Assembly: GCA_937872125.1 (NCBI GenBank)
Contig: CALMNY010000163.1
Location: forward strand, 1 to 11,805
Source of the DNA: an uncultured Candidatus Competibacteraceae bacterium
GTDB lineage: Bacteria; Pseudomonadota; Gammaproteobacteria; Competibacterales; Competibacteraceae
Direction of reading: 5' to 3'
DNA length: 11,805 nt
The position numbers and the translations under genes were made by a program. A model generated the notes under the pieces. The model saw only the letters and a list, made by a program, of their open reading frames with translations, searched no databases and had not been told where the DNA came from. How positions within the stretch are numbered: the stretch's first letter is position 1; the number at the start of each line of letters is the position of its first letter. Positions 1 to 7,586 of the stretch are shown in pieces.

Positions 1-2467
1 GGTTCTCCAGAATCCGTTTGGTAATGCGGCCCAGTTGCAGGCGGACGATGTCGCCGATCATCTCATCGCTCAGCGGGTAGTAGGGAATGGTCACCAGCCG
101 ACCCAGCAGGGCCGGCGGAAACACCTTGAGCAGGGGTTCACGCAGCGCCTTGCCCAAACCTTCGGCATCCGGCAGCAGGTCGGGGTCCTTGCACATGCTC
201 ATGATCAGGTCGGTGCCGACGTTGGTCGTCAGCAGAATCAGCGTATTCTTGAAATCAATGAGCCGCCCTTCGCCGTCCTCCATCCAGCCCTTGTCAAACA
301 CCTGGAAGAAGATTTCATGCACGTCGTGGTGGGCTTTCTCCACCTCGTCCAGCAGCACCACGCTGTAGGGCCGGCGGCGCACCGCCTCGGTCAGCACCCC
401 GCCCTCACCGTAGCCGACATAGCCCGGCGGCGCGCCCTTGAGGGTAGAGACGGTGTGCGCCTCCTGGAACTCGCTCATGTTGATGGTGATGACGTTCTGC
501 TCGCCGCCGTACAGCGCCTCGGCCAGCGCCAGCGCGGTTTCGGTCTTGCCCACCCCGGACGGGCCGGCCAGCATAAACACGCCAATCGGCTTGCTGGGAT
601 TGTCCAGCGCCGCGCGGGAGGTTTGAATCCGCCGGGCGATCGTGTCCAGCGCGTGACGCTGGCCGATGATGCGGCGGTTGAGAATATCGGCCAGGCTCAG
701 CACGGTTTCGATCTCGTTCTTGACCATGCGCCCGACCGGAATGCCGGTCCAGTCGGCGACCACCGAAGCCACCGCCTGGGCGTCCACGCTGGGCAGAATC
801 AGCGGCGTTTCGCCCTGCAACGTGTGCAACTGGGTTTGCAGGTCTTTTAATTCCGCCAGCCAGGTTTGCCGTTCGGGATCCGGTTCCGCGCTGGTGGAGA
901 CATCCACTGCGCCACCCTCGCCGCGCAGTTTGGCCCGCAGTTCCAGAATCCGGTCCACCAGACCTTTCTCTTCCTGCCAGCGGGCGTCCAGTTGCGCCAG
1001 TCGCGTTTCCTCAGCCTGCAATTTTTCGGTCGCAGTGGCTTGGCGCTGGGCGGTATCAATGCCGACCGCCGTTTCGCGGCCAATGATCTCCAGTTCGGTT
1101 TTCAAGCCCTCGATGCGGCGGCGGCAATCCTCCACCTCCGCCGGGACTGCGTGCAGGCTGATCGCCACGCGGGCGCTGGCGGTGTCCAGCAGGCTGACCG
1201 CCTTGTCCGGCAACTGGCGGGCCGGGATGTAGCGGTGCGACAACTTGACCGCCGCTTCCAGCGCCTCATCGAGAATTTGTACCCGATGGTGCTGTTCCAT
1301 GGTCGAGGCCATGCCGCGCATCATCAGGATGGATTTCTCCTCGCTCGGCTCGCCGACCTGCACCACCTGGAAGCGGCGGGTCAGGGCCGGGTCCTTCTCG
1401 ATGTGCTTCTTGTACTCGGCCCAAGTGGTGGCGGCGATGGTGCGCAGCTTGCCGCGCGCCAGCGCGGGTTTCAGCAGATTGGCGGCGTCGCCAGTGCCCG
1501 CCGCGCCGCCCGCGCCGACCAGGGTGTGCGCCTCGTCAATGAACAGGATGATCGGCTTGGGCGAGGTTTGCACTTCATCAATCACCTGCCGCAGCCGGTT
1601 CTCGAACTCGCCCTTCATGCTGGCGCCGGCCTGCAACAGGCCCACGTCCAGCACTCGCAGGGTCACATCCTTCAGCGGGGGCGGGACATCGCCCGAAGCG
1701 ATCCGCTGAGCGAAACCTTCCACGACAGCAGTTTTGCCGACCCCGGCCTCACCGGTCAGGATCGGGTTGTTCTGGCGGCGGCGCATCAGGATATCCACGA
1801 TCTGGCGGATTTCCTCGTCGCGGCCACTGATGGGATCCAGTTCGCCTTTGCGCGCCCGCGCGGTCAGGTCCACGGAAAAGCGTTGCAACGCCTCCTGCTT
1901 GCCCATTTGGGGGGGCGCCATCGCCTCGCTGGCCTCGCCGGGCGCCGCGCCGCCGCCGACCTGGGACCCGTCCGAAGCGCGCAGCCCCGATTCCGGGGAA
2001 GCGGCGACGATGTCGGCAAACCGCTCGGTCAGGGTGTCCAGCTTGATCTTGTCGAACTCGCGCGAGATCGCCAGCAGCGCATTGCGCAAATCCGCCGTCT
2101 TCAGGATTCCGACCAGCAGATGCCCGGTGCGCACCTGCGAATCGCTGAACATCAGCGTGGCGTACACCCAGGCTTCCTTCACCGCCGCGTCCACATGGGC
2201 GGACAGGTCGGAAATCGCGGTGGCGCCGCGCGGCAGCCGATCCAGCGCCTCAGTGAAATCCTTGGCCAGCCGGGAAGGATTCAGGCTGAACTGCTGGATG
2301 GCCCGGTGCAGATCCGAATCCGGCAGTTGCAGAATCTGGTGCAGCCAATGCACCAGTTCCACGTAGGGATTGCCCCGCAATTTGCAAAACACGGTGGCGC
2401 TTTCGATAGCTTTATAGCCCAGGCTGTTCAGCTTTCCGAACAGAGCAACGCGACTGATTTCGGCCAT
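1..2467 (-). CDS. tssH: T6SS sheath-recycling AAA+ ATPase ClpV (TssH), 3' end beyond window
   Basis: A Clp/Hsp100 hexameric ATPase that, in known T6SSs, extracts TssC from contracted sheaths in the cytoplasm so that TssB/TssC can be reused. The window encodes 822 residues, and the C-terminal end lies past the left edge; ClpV proteins are usually somewhat under 900 residues. An N-terminal Clp-N-type domain covers about residues 1-160, followed by a Gly/Ala/Pro-rich linker. The first AAA+ domain has Walker A GEAGVGKT at 239-246 and Walker B DEAH at 311-314. A charged coiled-coil middle region lies at about 420-540. The second AAA+ domain has Walker A GPSGVGKT at 635-642 and Walker B DE at 707-708. 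Both nucleotide sites look intact. The start ATG (2465-2467) follows TTGGAG (complement of 2476-2481) by 8 nt. N-terminal MAEISRVALFGKLN and the T6SS neighbours favour ClpV over the housekeeping ClpB. It is the last gene of the minus-strand cluster visible here; in H1-type loci vgrG follows. Confidence 0.96.
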   Translation of the reverse strand, partial: MAEISRVALFGKLNSLGYKAIESATVFCKLRGNPYVELVHWLHQILQLPDSDLHRAIQQFSLNPSRLAKDFTEALDRLPRGATAISDLSAHVDAAVKEAWVYATLMFSDSQVRTGHLLVGILKTADLRNALLAISREFDKIKLDTLTERFADIVAASPESGLRASDGSQVGGGAAPGEASEAMAPPQMGKQEALQRFSVDLTARARKGELDPISGRDEEIRQIVDILMRRRQNNPILTGEAGVGKTAVVEGFAQRIASGDVPPPLKDVTLRVLDVGLLQAGASMKGEFENRLRQVIDEVQTSPKPIILFIDEAHTLVGAGGAAGTGDAANLLKPALARGKLRTIAATTWAEYKKHIEKDPALTRRFQVVQVGEPSEEKSILMMRGMASTMEQHHRVQILDEALEAAVKLSHRYIPARQLPDKAVSLLDTASARVAISLHAVPAEVEDCRRRIEGLKTELEIIGRETAVGIDTAQRQATATEKLQAEETRLAQLDARWQEEKGLVDRILELRAKLRGEGGAVDVSTSAEPDPERQTWLAELKDLQTQLHTLQGETPLILPSVDAQAVASVVADWTGIPVGRMVKNEIETVLSLADILNRRIIGQRHALDTIARRIQTSRAALDNPSKPIGVFMLAGPSGVGKTETALALAEALYGGEQNVITINMSEFQEAHTVSTLKGAPPGYVGYGEGGVLTEAVRRRPYSVVLLDEVEKAHHDVHEIFFQVFDKGWMEDGEGRLIDFKNTLILLTTNVGTDLIMSMCKDPDLLPDAEGLGKALREPLLKVFPPALLGRLVTIPYYPLSDEMIGDIVRLQLGRITKRILEN

Positions 2468-2486
2468 GATTCGGACTCCAAGGGTT

Positions 2487-2540
2487 AAAGGCGAAAGGCG
2501 AAAGGCGAAAGGCGAAAAGCGAAAAGCGAAAAGCGAAACG
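2487..2540. repeat. Heptamer tandem repeat, seven full units
   Basis: On the plus strand four copies of AAAGGCG (2487-2514) are followed without interruption by three copies of AAAAGCG (2515-2535) and a partial unit AAACG (2536-2540). The period is strictly 7 bp, and the two unit types are block-separated rather than mixed. The repeat lies in the gap between the tssG stop and the tssH start, so no reading frame of the operon is affected by copy number. Copy changes would alter the spacing and structure of the leader before tssH. Confidence 0.93.
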
Positions 2541-2567
2541 AACCTTTACCCTTTAGCCTTTCGCCTT
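2488..2567 (-). promoter_or_regulatory. Inverted repeat able to pair with the heptamer array in several registers
   Basis: The 12 bases GCCTTTCGCCTT at 2556-2567 are the exact complement of AAGGCGAAAGGC, which occurs at 2488-2499, 2495-2506 and 2502-2513 within the heptamer array. In the tssG-tssH messenger this gives a 12-bp hairpin with three equivalent pairings, each with a different loop size. The outermost register ends about 6 nt upstream of the tssH ribosome binding site (2476-2481). No run of T follows the stem on the minus strand, so it does not look like an ordinary intrinsic terminator. A role as translational modulator, RNA-stability element or dispersed intergenic repeat is inference. 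Confidence 0.6.
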
Positions 2568-2576
2568 CGGCCTCAA

Positions 2577-3611
2577 TCACGTGCAATAAGTAACCGCATC
2601 CAGCTTCAAATCATCAGCATCACGAACCAGGGGTCGGCTGGTCAGCCAGGTGGTCCAGCCCAGCCGGGTTCCCGCGCCCAGCACCAGCGGCGGCACTTCT
2701 TCCTTTTTCAGAATCGGGTTGAAATCCCATAACAACTCGTCTCCGACGTAATTGCGCACCCAGGCCACCAGCCGCCGCAAGCTGTCGCTACCGGGTAGAA
2801 ACCGGTGAAATTCCGCCAGCCCCATCGGCCCCATGACGATGCGGAACTTGTACTGACAATCCCACACCCGTGCGCCGATCACCGCCGTCCTCCCCAGCAA
2901 CCCCGTCGCGGGTGTTTCACCCAAGCGGCAGCGACTGGCCTCGGCCAGCGGCAACCAGTGCCCCACGAAGGTTTCGATCATCACCGGCAGCTTGAAAAAA
3001 TCCGCCAGAATCGCCTGCAAGCCTTCCGGATTACGGGTCTGGCACACCAGGCGCCCGGCGTAATGGAACTTGGCCAAATCCGGAACCGCGTCTCGATTCC
3101 ACAGCGACGGCATTCCCAGCCCAAACGGTGCGCCGACGTAGACATTAAACCGGTCGGTCTCCGGTCGGTCGAAACTGACCGTCGGCTGGGTATCCGCCCA
3201 GGCCCGGTAGAACAGACACAGCATCCGGTGATGAAAAACGTCAGCGAACCAGACCAAGGTGCGGTCGTCATGATTGCGCCAGCGGTCGCGGGCGTACTCG
3301 GTCAGATGCGTTGGCAACGGCCCCTGCGGGCCGAACAGCCCCAGGAAATATTCGGACAACCGGGGCGGCTTGCCCTCATCATCGCCCGGCGTAAACGCCG
3401 CCAGCGTGGCCGGCGCGAAGGCTAGCGACGGTTCCTGCGCCAGCCGCACCGGGTCATCAGCCAGTTTCGTTGACTTGCCCAGCCGTGGCCGGTCACGGTA
3501 GAAGCACTCCAGCCGCCGCAGCGCCTGGAAGAAATGAAAGGCGTAGGGCGCGCGCCGCAACGCCTCGAATAGATCTACAGCGTATGCCGTCGTCCGATCC
3601 GGGCTGGCCAT
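2577..3611 (-). CDS. tssG: T6SS baseplate subunit TssG
   Basis: A cytoplasmic baseplate wedge protein that assembles with TssF, TssE and TssK and holds the VgrG hub in known systems. Its 344 residues match the usual family length. Family-like stretches are visible: the N-terminal PYAFHFFQALRRLE (about residues 22-35) followed by LADDPVRLAQEPSLAF; a central segment with NPEGLQAILADFF and FVGHWLPL; LGRTAVIGARVWDCQYKFRI leading into GPMGLAEF; and a C-terminal WDFNPILKKEEVPPLVLG with LGWTTWL. The ATG at 3609-3611 lies inside the 3' end of tssF, giving a 37-bp overlap in different frames. The protein from this start aligns with typical TssG N-termini (MASPDRTT), so the overlap is probably real and implies translational coupling. 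The gap to tssH is 109 bp. No truncation or frameshift is seen. Confidence 0.94.
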   Translation of the reverse strand: MASPDRTTAYAVDLFEALRRAPYAFHFFQALRRLECFYRDRPRLGKSTKLADDPVRLAQEPSLAFAPATLAAFTPGDDEGKPPRLSEYFLGLFGPQGPLPTHLTEYARDRWRNHDDRTLVWFADVFHHRMLCLFYRAWADTQPTVSFDRPETDRFNVYVGAPFGLGMPSLWNRDAVPDLAKFHYAGRLVCQTRNPEGLQAILADFFKLPVMIETFVGHWLPLAEASRCRLGETPATGLLGRTAVIGARVWDCQYKFRIVMGPMGLAEFHRFLPGSDSLRRLVAWVRNYVGDELLWDFNPILKKEEVPPLVLGAGTRLGWTTWLTSRPLVRDADDLKLDAVTYCT

Positions 3612-5452
3612 CGCATGATCTCGCCCCGTTCAGTCGTTTTGACGACCGTCTCGGTAAAAGAGTTGATGGACGCGTACTTGGCGAAGAACTGCTCCAGCAC
3701 CGCGCCCAGGATAAAGCTGCCCACCCCCTCAAACGCATTCTCGTCCAGGGTCACCGCCACCTCCAGGCCCCGGGCGAAGGCGATGGGACCGGGAATCGGC
3801 GCTCGCCGGGTGATCGGCATGGCCTGAATGGAGCACACGCCGTCAATCTGCTTGCGCACGGCGGTATCCGCCAGATCGCCATACAGCGCCAGCAACTCCC
3901 GCAAGGCCACCGCGCCCTGATGGGCGTCACTGTCGGCCAGCGACAGATAATTCAGCGTCAGATGGCTGATCAGCCGCCAGGCGGTATCACCGTGGGCTGG
4001 GGACTGGCGCGGCGACGTGGGACCGGCCAGACAGCGCACCGACCCCACCGGCGCTCCGGACGCCAGGGTGAAATCGGTGTCGCCGCGCCCAACCGGCATG
4101 TGCAGCGGCAAATCGCGATTGGTGCATAACGTCGTGACCGCCAGTTGCCGCATGCTGCCGCGATAAGGCGTTTCGTCCGCATCCACCAGCGCCAGATAGG
4201 TTTCGCTGCCGACATAGCTGGAGCGTGGCCCATGCCGCCGCTGCCGGTCGGATAGCCGGCGCGGCAGGCGATGCACCGTATAAAAGGAGCGCTGGGTGCG
4301 CTGGCTGAGCCGGTCATAGCTGGCGTAGAACGGCAGAAAATCCTGCTCCTCGTTCTCCGCGCCGATGCCGGTGACACCAGTGACCTGATAGACCTCGAAA
4401 TCCATCGGCCGGGTGCGGTCCGCCACCACGTGATGCTCGGCCACCTGATCACTCAGGTGAATGCGGTCGGCCCGCTTGGGAAACAGGTTAATGGCCGGCG
4501 TGCAGAACAAAGCGAAATTCGCGGCGGCCACCACGTTTTCCAGCGCGGGATCGGCCCGGCTGAGCAGAATCAGCACCTCCAGTTCACGACTCGTGCAGCG
4601 CTGGACGGCTGGCCCCAGTCCGCCCACCTCCACGAACAGGTAACGCTGCGGAAACGTGAAATATTCGTGCAGCAACCGGTATCCGTGGAAGGACGGCGGT
4701 GGACACGGTAACAGCGCCTGTTCGTCCGCAAAACCCAGCCGCCGAATCGCGTTCCCCGGAATTTTCTCGTACCAGGGCGCTGGCCGCTCGCCGGGCCGGG
4801 CCACGACCAGTACGGTATTCGCCAGCAGTTGCTCGTACAGCCGTCCCGGCAGGGCATCACTGCCGTGCAGGAACAGTTCCAGGCGATCCAGGGCCAGCTT
4901 GCCGATGGGCAAATCCGGCAGCGTGGTGCGCAAGCGCAGCCGGATCCCGGCCCGCACCCGGACTAAATCCGCCGACTCCAATTGCGCTACGGGTTCGCGG
5001 CCCGCGAAATACTGGGCCTCGACCAGTTCCAGCGGCCAGAGTGTGACATCCTGCGCCGTCCGGTATTCGCACGGCGTCTGCTCACCCTTCCCCAGGATGC
5101 TGCGCAGTTCGCCGCCCCGGGGCACGACAAACCCTTTTTCCAATGCGCCTTCGGTCGGGTCGGGCTGGAACTGGACTACCGCCATTGACGGGGTCGGCGC
5201 CAGATAATGCGGATAAATGATTTCCAGCAAATGCTGGGTAAAACGCGGGAACTCGGCGTCCATCTTGAGCTGGACCCGCGCCGCCAGAAAGCCAAACCCT
5301 TCCAGCAGGCGCTCGACATAGGGGTCGGCGCACTCGAACCCTTCCAGTCCCAGTCGCCCGGCGATCTTGGGAAATTCCCGGGCGAATTCGCCGCCCAGCT
5401 CGCGCAGATGCTGCAATTCACGGTTGTAATATTCGAGCAGGCGCGGATCCAT
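3575..5452 (-). CDS. tssF: T6SS baseplate subunit TssF
   Basis: The largest T6SS baseplate wedge component. It forms a complex with TssG, binds TssE and TssK, and acts in the cytoplasm at the foot of the sheath. The 625 residues are in or slightly above the usual range. The diagnostic N-terminus is present: [20 protein letters not shown] at 1-20, then GEFAREFPKIAGRL, DPYVERLLEGFGFLAARV (43-60) and FPRFTQHLLEIIYPHYLAP (68-86). The C-terminus GEIMRWPARIGRR is also typical. The start ATG shares one base with the tssE stop in a TGATG arrangement, and the 3' end overlaps tssG by 37 bp, so tssE-tssF-tssG are almost certainly translated from one messenger. Nothing looks damaged. Partner assignments are family knowledge; the architecture is read directly. 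Confidence 0.96.
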   Translation of the reverse strand: MDPRLLEYYNRELQHLRELGGEFAREFPKIAGRLGLEGFECADPYVERLLEGFGFLAARVQLKMDAEFPRFTQHLLEIIYPHYLAPTPSMAVVQFQPDPTEGALEKGFVVPRGGELRSILGKGEQTPCEYRTAQDVTLWPLELVEAQYFAGREPVAQLESADLVRVRAGIRLRLRTTLPDLPIGKLALDRLELFLHGSDALPGRLYEQLLANTVLVVARPGERPAPWYEKIPGNAIRRLGFADEQALLPCPPPSFHGYRLLHEYFTFPQRYLFVEVGGLGPAVQRCTSRELEVLILLSRADPALENVVAAANFALFCTPAINLFPKRADRIHLSDQVAEHHVVADRTRPMDFEVYQVTGVTGIGAENEEQDFLPFYASYDRLSQRTQRSFYTVHRLPRRLSDRQRRHGPRSSYVGSETYLALVDADETPYRGSMRQLAVTTLCTNRDLPLHMPVGRGDTDFTLASGAPVGSVRCLAGPTSPRQSPAHGDTAWRLISHLTLNYLSLADSDAHQGAVALRELLALYGDLADTAVRKQIDGVCSIQAMPITRRAPIPGPIAFARGLEVAVTLDENAFEGVGSFILGAVLEQFFAKYASINSFTETVVKTTERGEIMRWPARIGRRHTL

Positions 5453-5967
5453 CAGCGCTCCCGCGTCCGGCTGGATTCTTCGACCTTGACCTGGCCGCTT
5501 TCCAGATCAATTTCAGTTTTCAGATACAATTGCAATGGAATCGGCTGCGCCCACAAATCGCCTTCGATTTCAAAGGTCAGGGCATTGTGGCTCATGCGCT
5601 CCTCGGTCAGCGCGGCATGGACCCGCAACGAGTTTCGATAAATGCGCGGCTCAAAATCGCTGATCGCCTGGCGCAGTTCGCGCTCCAGTTCGCCCACGTC
5701 CAGACTGCGGGCCGTGGCGCCCGACAACGGCGGCAACCCGTAATTGATCACCGACCGGGCGGCGAAGGGATAGCGTTCGATCTCATCGTGGTCCACCATC
5801 CGGGTCGCGTTAAACAGCCACGCCAGGTCGCGCAGCACGCTCTCGCGCAACCGGTTCATGGACAGCACGCGCTTATCCCGGGACTCCTGCGGACGGTCCG
5901 GCTCATCATCCGTCAGGCGATCCAGCAGCGAGGGCTGTAATCGCTCCTTCGGCGTCAGCTCAGCCAT
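5452..5967 (-). CDS. tssE: T6SS baseplate subunit TssE (gp25-like)
   Basis: A homologue of phage T4 gp25, the wedge core protein that starts sheath polymerisation from the baseplate. Its 171 residues fit TssE. A flexible head carries [16 protein letters not shown] (8-23). The gp25-like domain at about 36-155 includes [16 protein letters not shown] (41-56), VINYGLP (73-79) and the conserved EPR triplet at 106-108, which in gp25-family proteins contributes to the core bundle contact. The ATG at 5965-5967 lies within the last bases of tagJ, giving an 8-bp overlap, and its stop overlaps the tssF start by one base. The chain of overlaps points to tight co-translation of tagJ, tssE, tssF and tssG. 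No anomalies are seen. Confidence 0.95.
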   Translation of the reverse strand: MAELTPKERLQPSLLDRLTDDEPDRPQESRDKRVLSMNRLRESVLRDLAWLFNATRMVDHDEIERYPFAARSVINYGLPPLSGATARSLDVGELERELRQAISDFEPRIYRNSLRVHAALTEERMSHNALTFEIEGDLWAQPIPLQLYLKTEIDLESGQVKVEESSRTRER

Positions 5968-6802
5968 TGCCGCTGTCAGTCCCGGAAGCTGTTTCCTCAG
6001 CGGGCTGGTCCTCGGCGTTCAACTCGATGCGCCGAATATCCAGCAGCGGATATTCACCCTGGTCGGTCGCCAGCAGCCGCTGCCCCAGCCCCAGCCAGGT
6101 TTCGGCCCCGCCGTCCCGCCATTCGGTCTTGCGCCCCAACTGGATCAGCGGATCGGCGCTGGCCTCGGAACCGGGATAGCGCGCCGGAACCAGGCCGACC
6201 GTTTCACCGCCGTTAGCCCAGGTAAACCGCGCCGGCATCCAGACGTAATCCCGCAGATCGGCGGGCTGTTCCAGTGCGATGATCCGAATCCGCTGGAACG
6301 GAATCCAGTAATAGCGGCCATTGACAATCGCCTCCAGCATCGGCCCCAGCCGCGGATCGGCATCGGCCAGCCAGACGAACGGTTGCCCATCCAGCGTTCC
6401 CGCCGTGGCTGGCGCCGCCTCAAACGCCTGGTCGCGCACGGTTTGAGCCTCGGCCGGGTGGCCTTCGGCCGTCAGACGCAACGCTTCCAGCACCAACGCC
6501 ACCCAGGGCGCCGGATCGCCAAACACCAGCGGCGAACGGCGGCCCGCGAACACATCCGCGCGGAACCGTTCGCAGCGGATGGCCTCACGGTAGGTCTGCA
6601 CCATTGGCAGCGACGAAGCGTCCATTTCGCCCAGCACGTTCAACTGGTTTAACGCCCGCTCCCATTGCCCCAGCACCGCCAGCAATTGAAACAGGAAAAT
6701 GCGGTATTTGGCGTTGGCGGGCTCCTTGCGCACCTGGGCCTGCAATTCGGCCAAGGCGTCTTGCACCCGCCCTTCGCGTAAACTTTGCTCGGCTGGCATC
6801 AT
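5960..6802 (-). CDS. tagJ: T6SS accessory protein TagJ (ImpE family)
   Basis: ImpE/TagJ family, an accessory component confined to some T6SS lineages. In P. aeruginosa H1-T6SS TagJ binds the sheath protein TssB and has been linked to ClpV recruitment; that is family knowledge, not shown here. The 280 residues begin with a tetratricopeptide-like helical region (about 4-60, for example [20 protein letters not shown]) and a further helical segment (about 95-130). An ImpE-type C-terminal domain at about 140-262 contains [38 protein letters not shown] and WANGGE. The last residues are acidic and low complexity. Two adjacent ATGs (6800-6802 and 6797-6799) follow GGAAGG, so either could start. The gene is separated from hcp by 111 bp containing a hairpin and overlaps tssE by 8 bp. 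Its presence places the cluster with the TagJ-containing class. Confidence 0.92.
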   Translation of the reverse strand: MMPAEQSLREGRVQDALAELQAQVRKEPANAKYRIFLFQLLAVLGQWERALNQLNVLGEMDASSLPMVQTYREAIRCERFRADVFAGRRSPLVFGDPAPWVALVLEALRLTAEGHPAEAQTVRDQAFEAAPATAGTLDGQPFVWLADADPRLGPMLEAIVNGRYYWIPFQRIRIIALEQPADLRDYVWMPARFTWANGGETVGLVPARYPGSEASADPLIQLGRKTEWRDGGAETWLGLGQRLLATDQGEYPLLDIRRIELNAEDQPAEETASGTDSGNG

Positions 6803-6838
6803 GCGGCGCCTTCCAGATTTCCGTGAATAAAGGAAACA

Positions 6839-6876
6839 CCGCGCATCCGAACCCGCAGGGTCTTTCGAATGCGCGG
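6839..6876 (-). terminator. Strong hairpin after hcp: candidate attenuator or mRNA-stabilising stem
   Basis: Bases 6839-6851 (CCGCGCATCCGAA) pair with 6864-6876 (TTCGAATGCGCGG) over 12 of 13 positions, with one C-A mismatch. The 12-base loop itself contains CCC-GCA-GGG. It lies 37 nt past the hcp stop on the minus strand and 36 nt before tagJ. Downstream of the stem on the minus strand comes TGTTTCCTTTATT, which is only moderately T-rich. Partial termination or protection of the hcp 3' end would explain how Hcp is made in excess of the baseplate proteins. That function is inference. Confidence 0.5.
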
Positions 6877-6913
6877 CGCTGAAGAGTAACCCGGGACAGC
6901 CCGACTTTTGCAG

Positions 6914-7399
6914 TTACACCTTCTTGTTGGTCTTGACATCCCAGCCCGACTTGCCCGCTGACTTGGTCGCGCCCTTCGCATCCTGGGTGAAGTATTCCTG
7001 CGTCACCGAGGTAAAGTTCAGCGACAGACTCTCAACCGGCAGACCCTCGCCGGCGCCGCCGGTCTGGTAGCTGCTGACCATGACATCCTTGAACTTGATC
7101 TCCAGGAATTTCGCCTGGCCGCCTTCCTTGCCGGTCGGCTTGCGCATGACCAGCGTCGCATCCGGATAGTGGTGGCCTGAACAGCAGGACAGCAGCAGTT
7201 CCGGCGACGCCGCGCAAAAGTGCATGGTGAAATGGAAGTCCTGCATATTGACCTTGCTGGCGCCCAAGCCGGTACCGTGACCGGCGGTGCCCAGTTGCGA
7301 CGCACCCCAGGACCAGCTCAGCACTTCAATCCATTCCTTGTGTTCGAAGTCCGTGCATTCGCCCTTCACATCGCCAATCTTCAGAAATGAGTCAGCCAT
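6914..7399 (-). CDS. hcp: T6SS inner tube protein Hcp
   Basis: Haemolysin-coregulated protein (TssD). It forms hexameric rings that stack into the expelled inner tube and can chaperone small effectors in its lumen. The 161 residues match the Hcp1-type length. Family features include IKIGD-like FLKIGDVKGEC (5-15), EVLSWSWGASQLG (25-37), KVNMQDFHFT (49-58), the SCCSGHHYPDATLVMRK region (71-87), VMVSSYQTGG, and a C-terminal beta strand with SLSLNFTSVTQEY. There is no signal peptide, as expected. Four cysteines (15, 62, 72, 73) and the H76-H77 pair are more than I would expect for this family. The start is well set: AGGAG (complement of 7406-7410) sits 6 nt upstream. Hcp is flanked by non-coding gaps on both sides, with a sigma-54-like promoter upstream and a hairpin downstream. 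It is therefore likely the separately boosted gene of the cluster. Confidence 0.97.
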   Translation of the reverse strand: MADSFLKIGDVKGECTDFEHKEWIEVLSWSWGASQLGTAGHGTGLGASKVNMQDFHFTMHFCAASPELLLSCCSGHHYPDATLVMRKPTGKEGGQAKFLEIKFKDVMVSSYQTGGAGEGLPVESLSLNFTSVTQEYFTQDAKGATKSAGKSGWDVKTNKKV

Positions 7400-7512
7400 T
7401 GTCGTCTCCTCGCATGTGGTACAACCCTTGGGAACGGTTCAACCCGTCATTTCGATCAACGGTGCTCTCGCCACCCGGTCCAAGGGGCGAAAGGCTGTGA
7501 GTTCCGTCGTCG
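7400..7512 (-). promoter_or_regulatory. Long potentially structured leader of hcp
   Basis: If transcription starts about 12 nt past the sigma-54-like -12 element, the hcp messenger carries roughly 113 untranslated bases. CCCTTGG at 7425-7431 and CCAAGGG at 7480-7486 are perfect 7-bp complements enclosing about 48 nt. A smaller stem ACGG/CCGT flanks the TTCAAC loop at about 7434-7447. The ribosome binding site GAGGAG (complement of 7406-7411) lies just outside this helix. Several GGA triplets occur in the leader, which in some T6SSs are RsmA/CsrA contact points. Folding and regulation are inference. Confidence 0.4.
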
Positions 7513-7520
7513 CTTACAGT

Positions 7521-7540
7521 AAAGCACATCGCGTGCCAAA
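7521..7540 (-). promoter_or_regulatory. Sigma-54 (RpoN) -24/-12 promoter for hcp
   Basis: On the minus strand the sequence reads TTTGGCACGCGATGTGCTTT. It has the invariant GG (7537-7536) and GC (7525-7524) separated by exactly 10 bases. TTGGCACG matches the sigma-54 -24 consensus fully, and GTGC differs from the -12 TTGC at one base. The orientation and distance (start codon 125 nt downstream of the -12 GC) fit hcp. RpoN control of hcp is established in several proteobacteria, so this is a credible promoter, although no activator gene lies in the window. Confidence 0.7.
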
Positions 7541-7586
7541 AGTTAACCAACTGTTTTAAAAGGCTATTTTATTATTGTACCATCCG

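Noticed and set aside
866..2488. 540-codon open frame on the plus strand opposite tssH, plus the 271-codon frame at 35-850
   Set aside because: They are antisense to an unambiguous ClpV with intact Walker motifs. The translations are low-complexity Arg/Gln/His/Ala-rich, as expected from shadow frames in GC-rich DNA.
2487..2540. CRISPR-like array
   Set aside because: Units are 7 bp with no spacers; it is a simple tandem repeat.
5858..6652. 264-codon plus-strand frame opposite tagJ/tssE
   Set aside because: It lies wholly antisense to two recognised T6SS genes, and its translation is repetitive Gln/Arg/Pro-rich without any recognisable motif.
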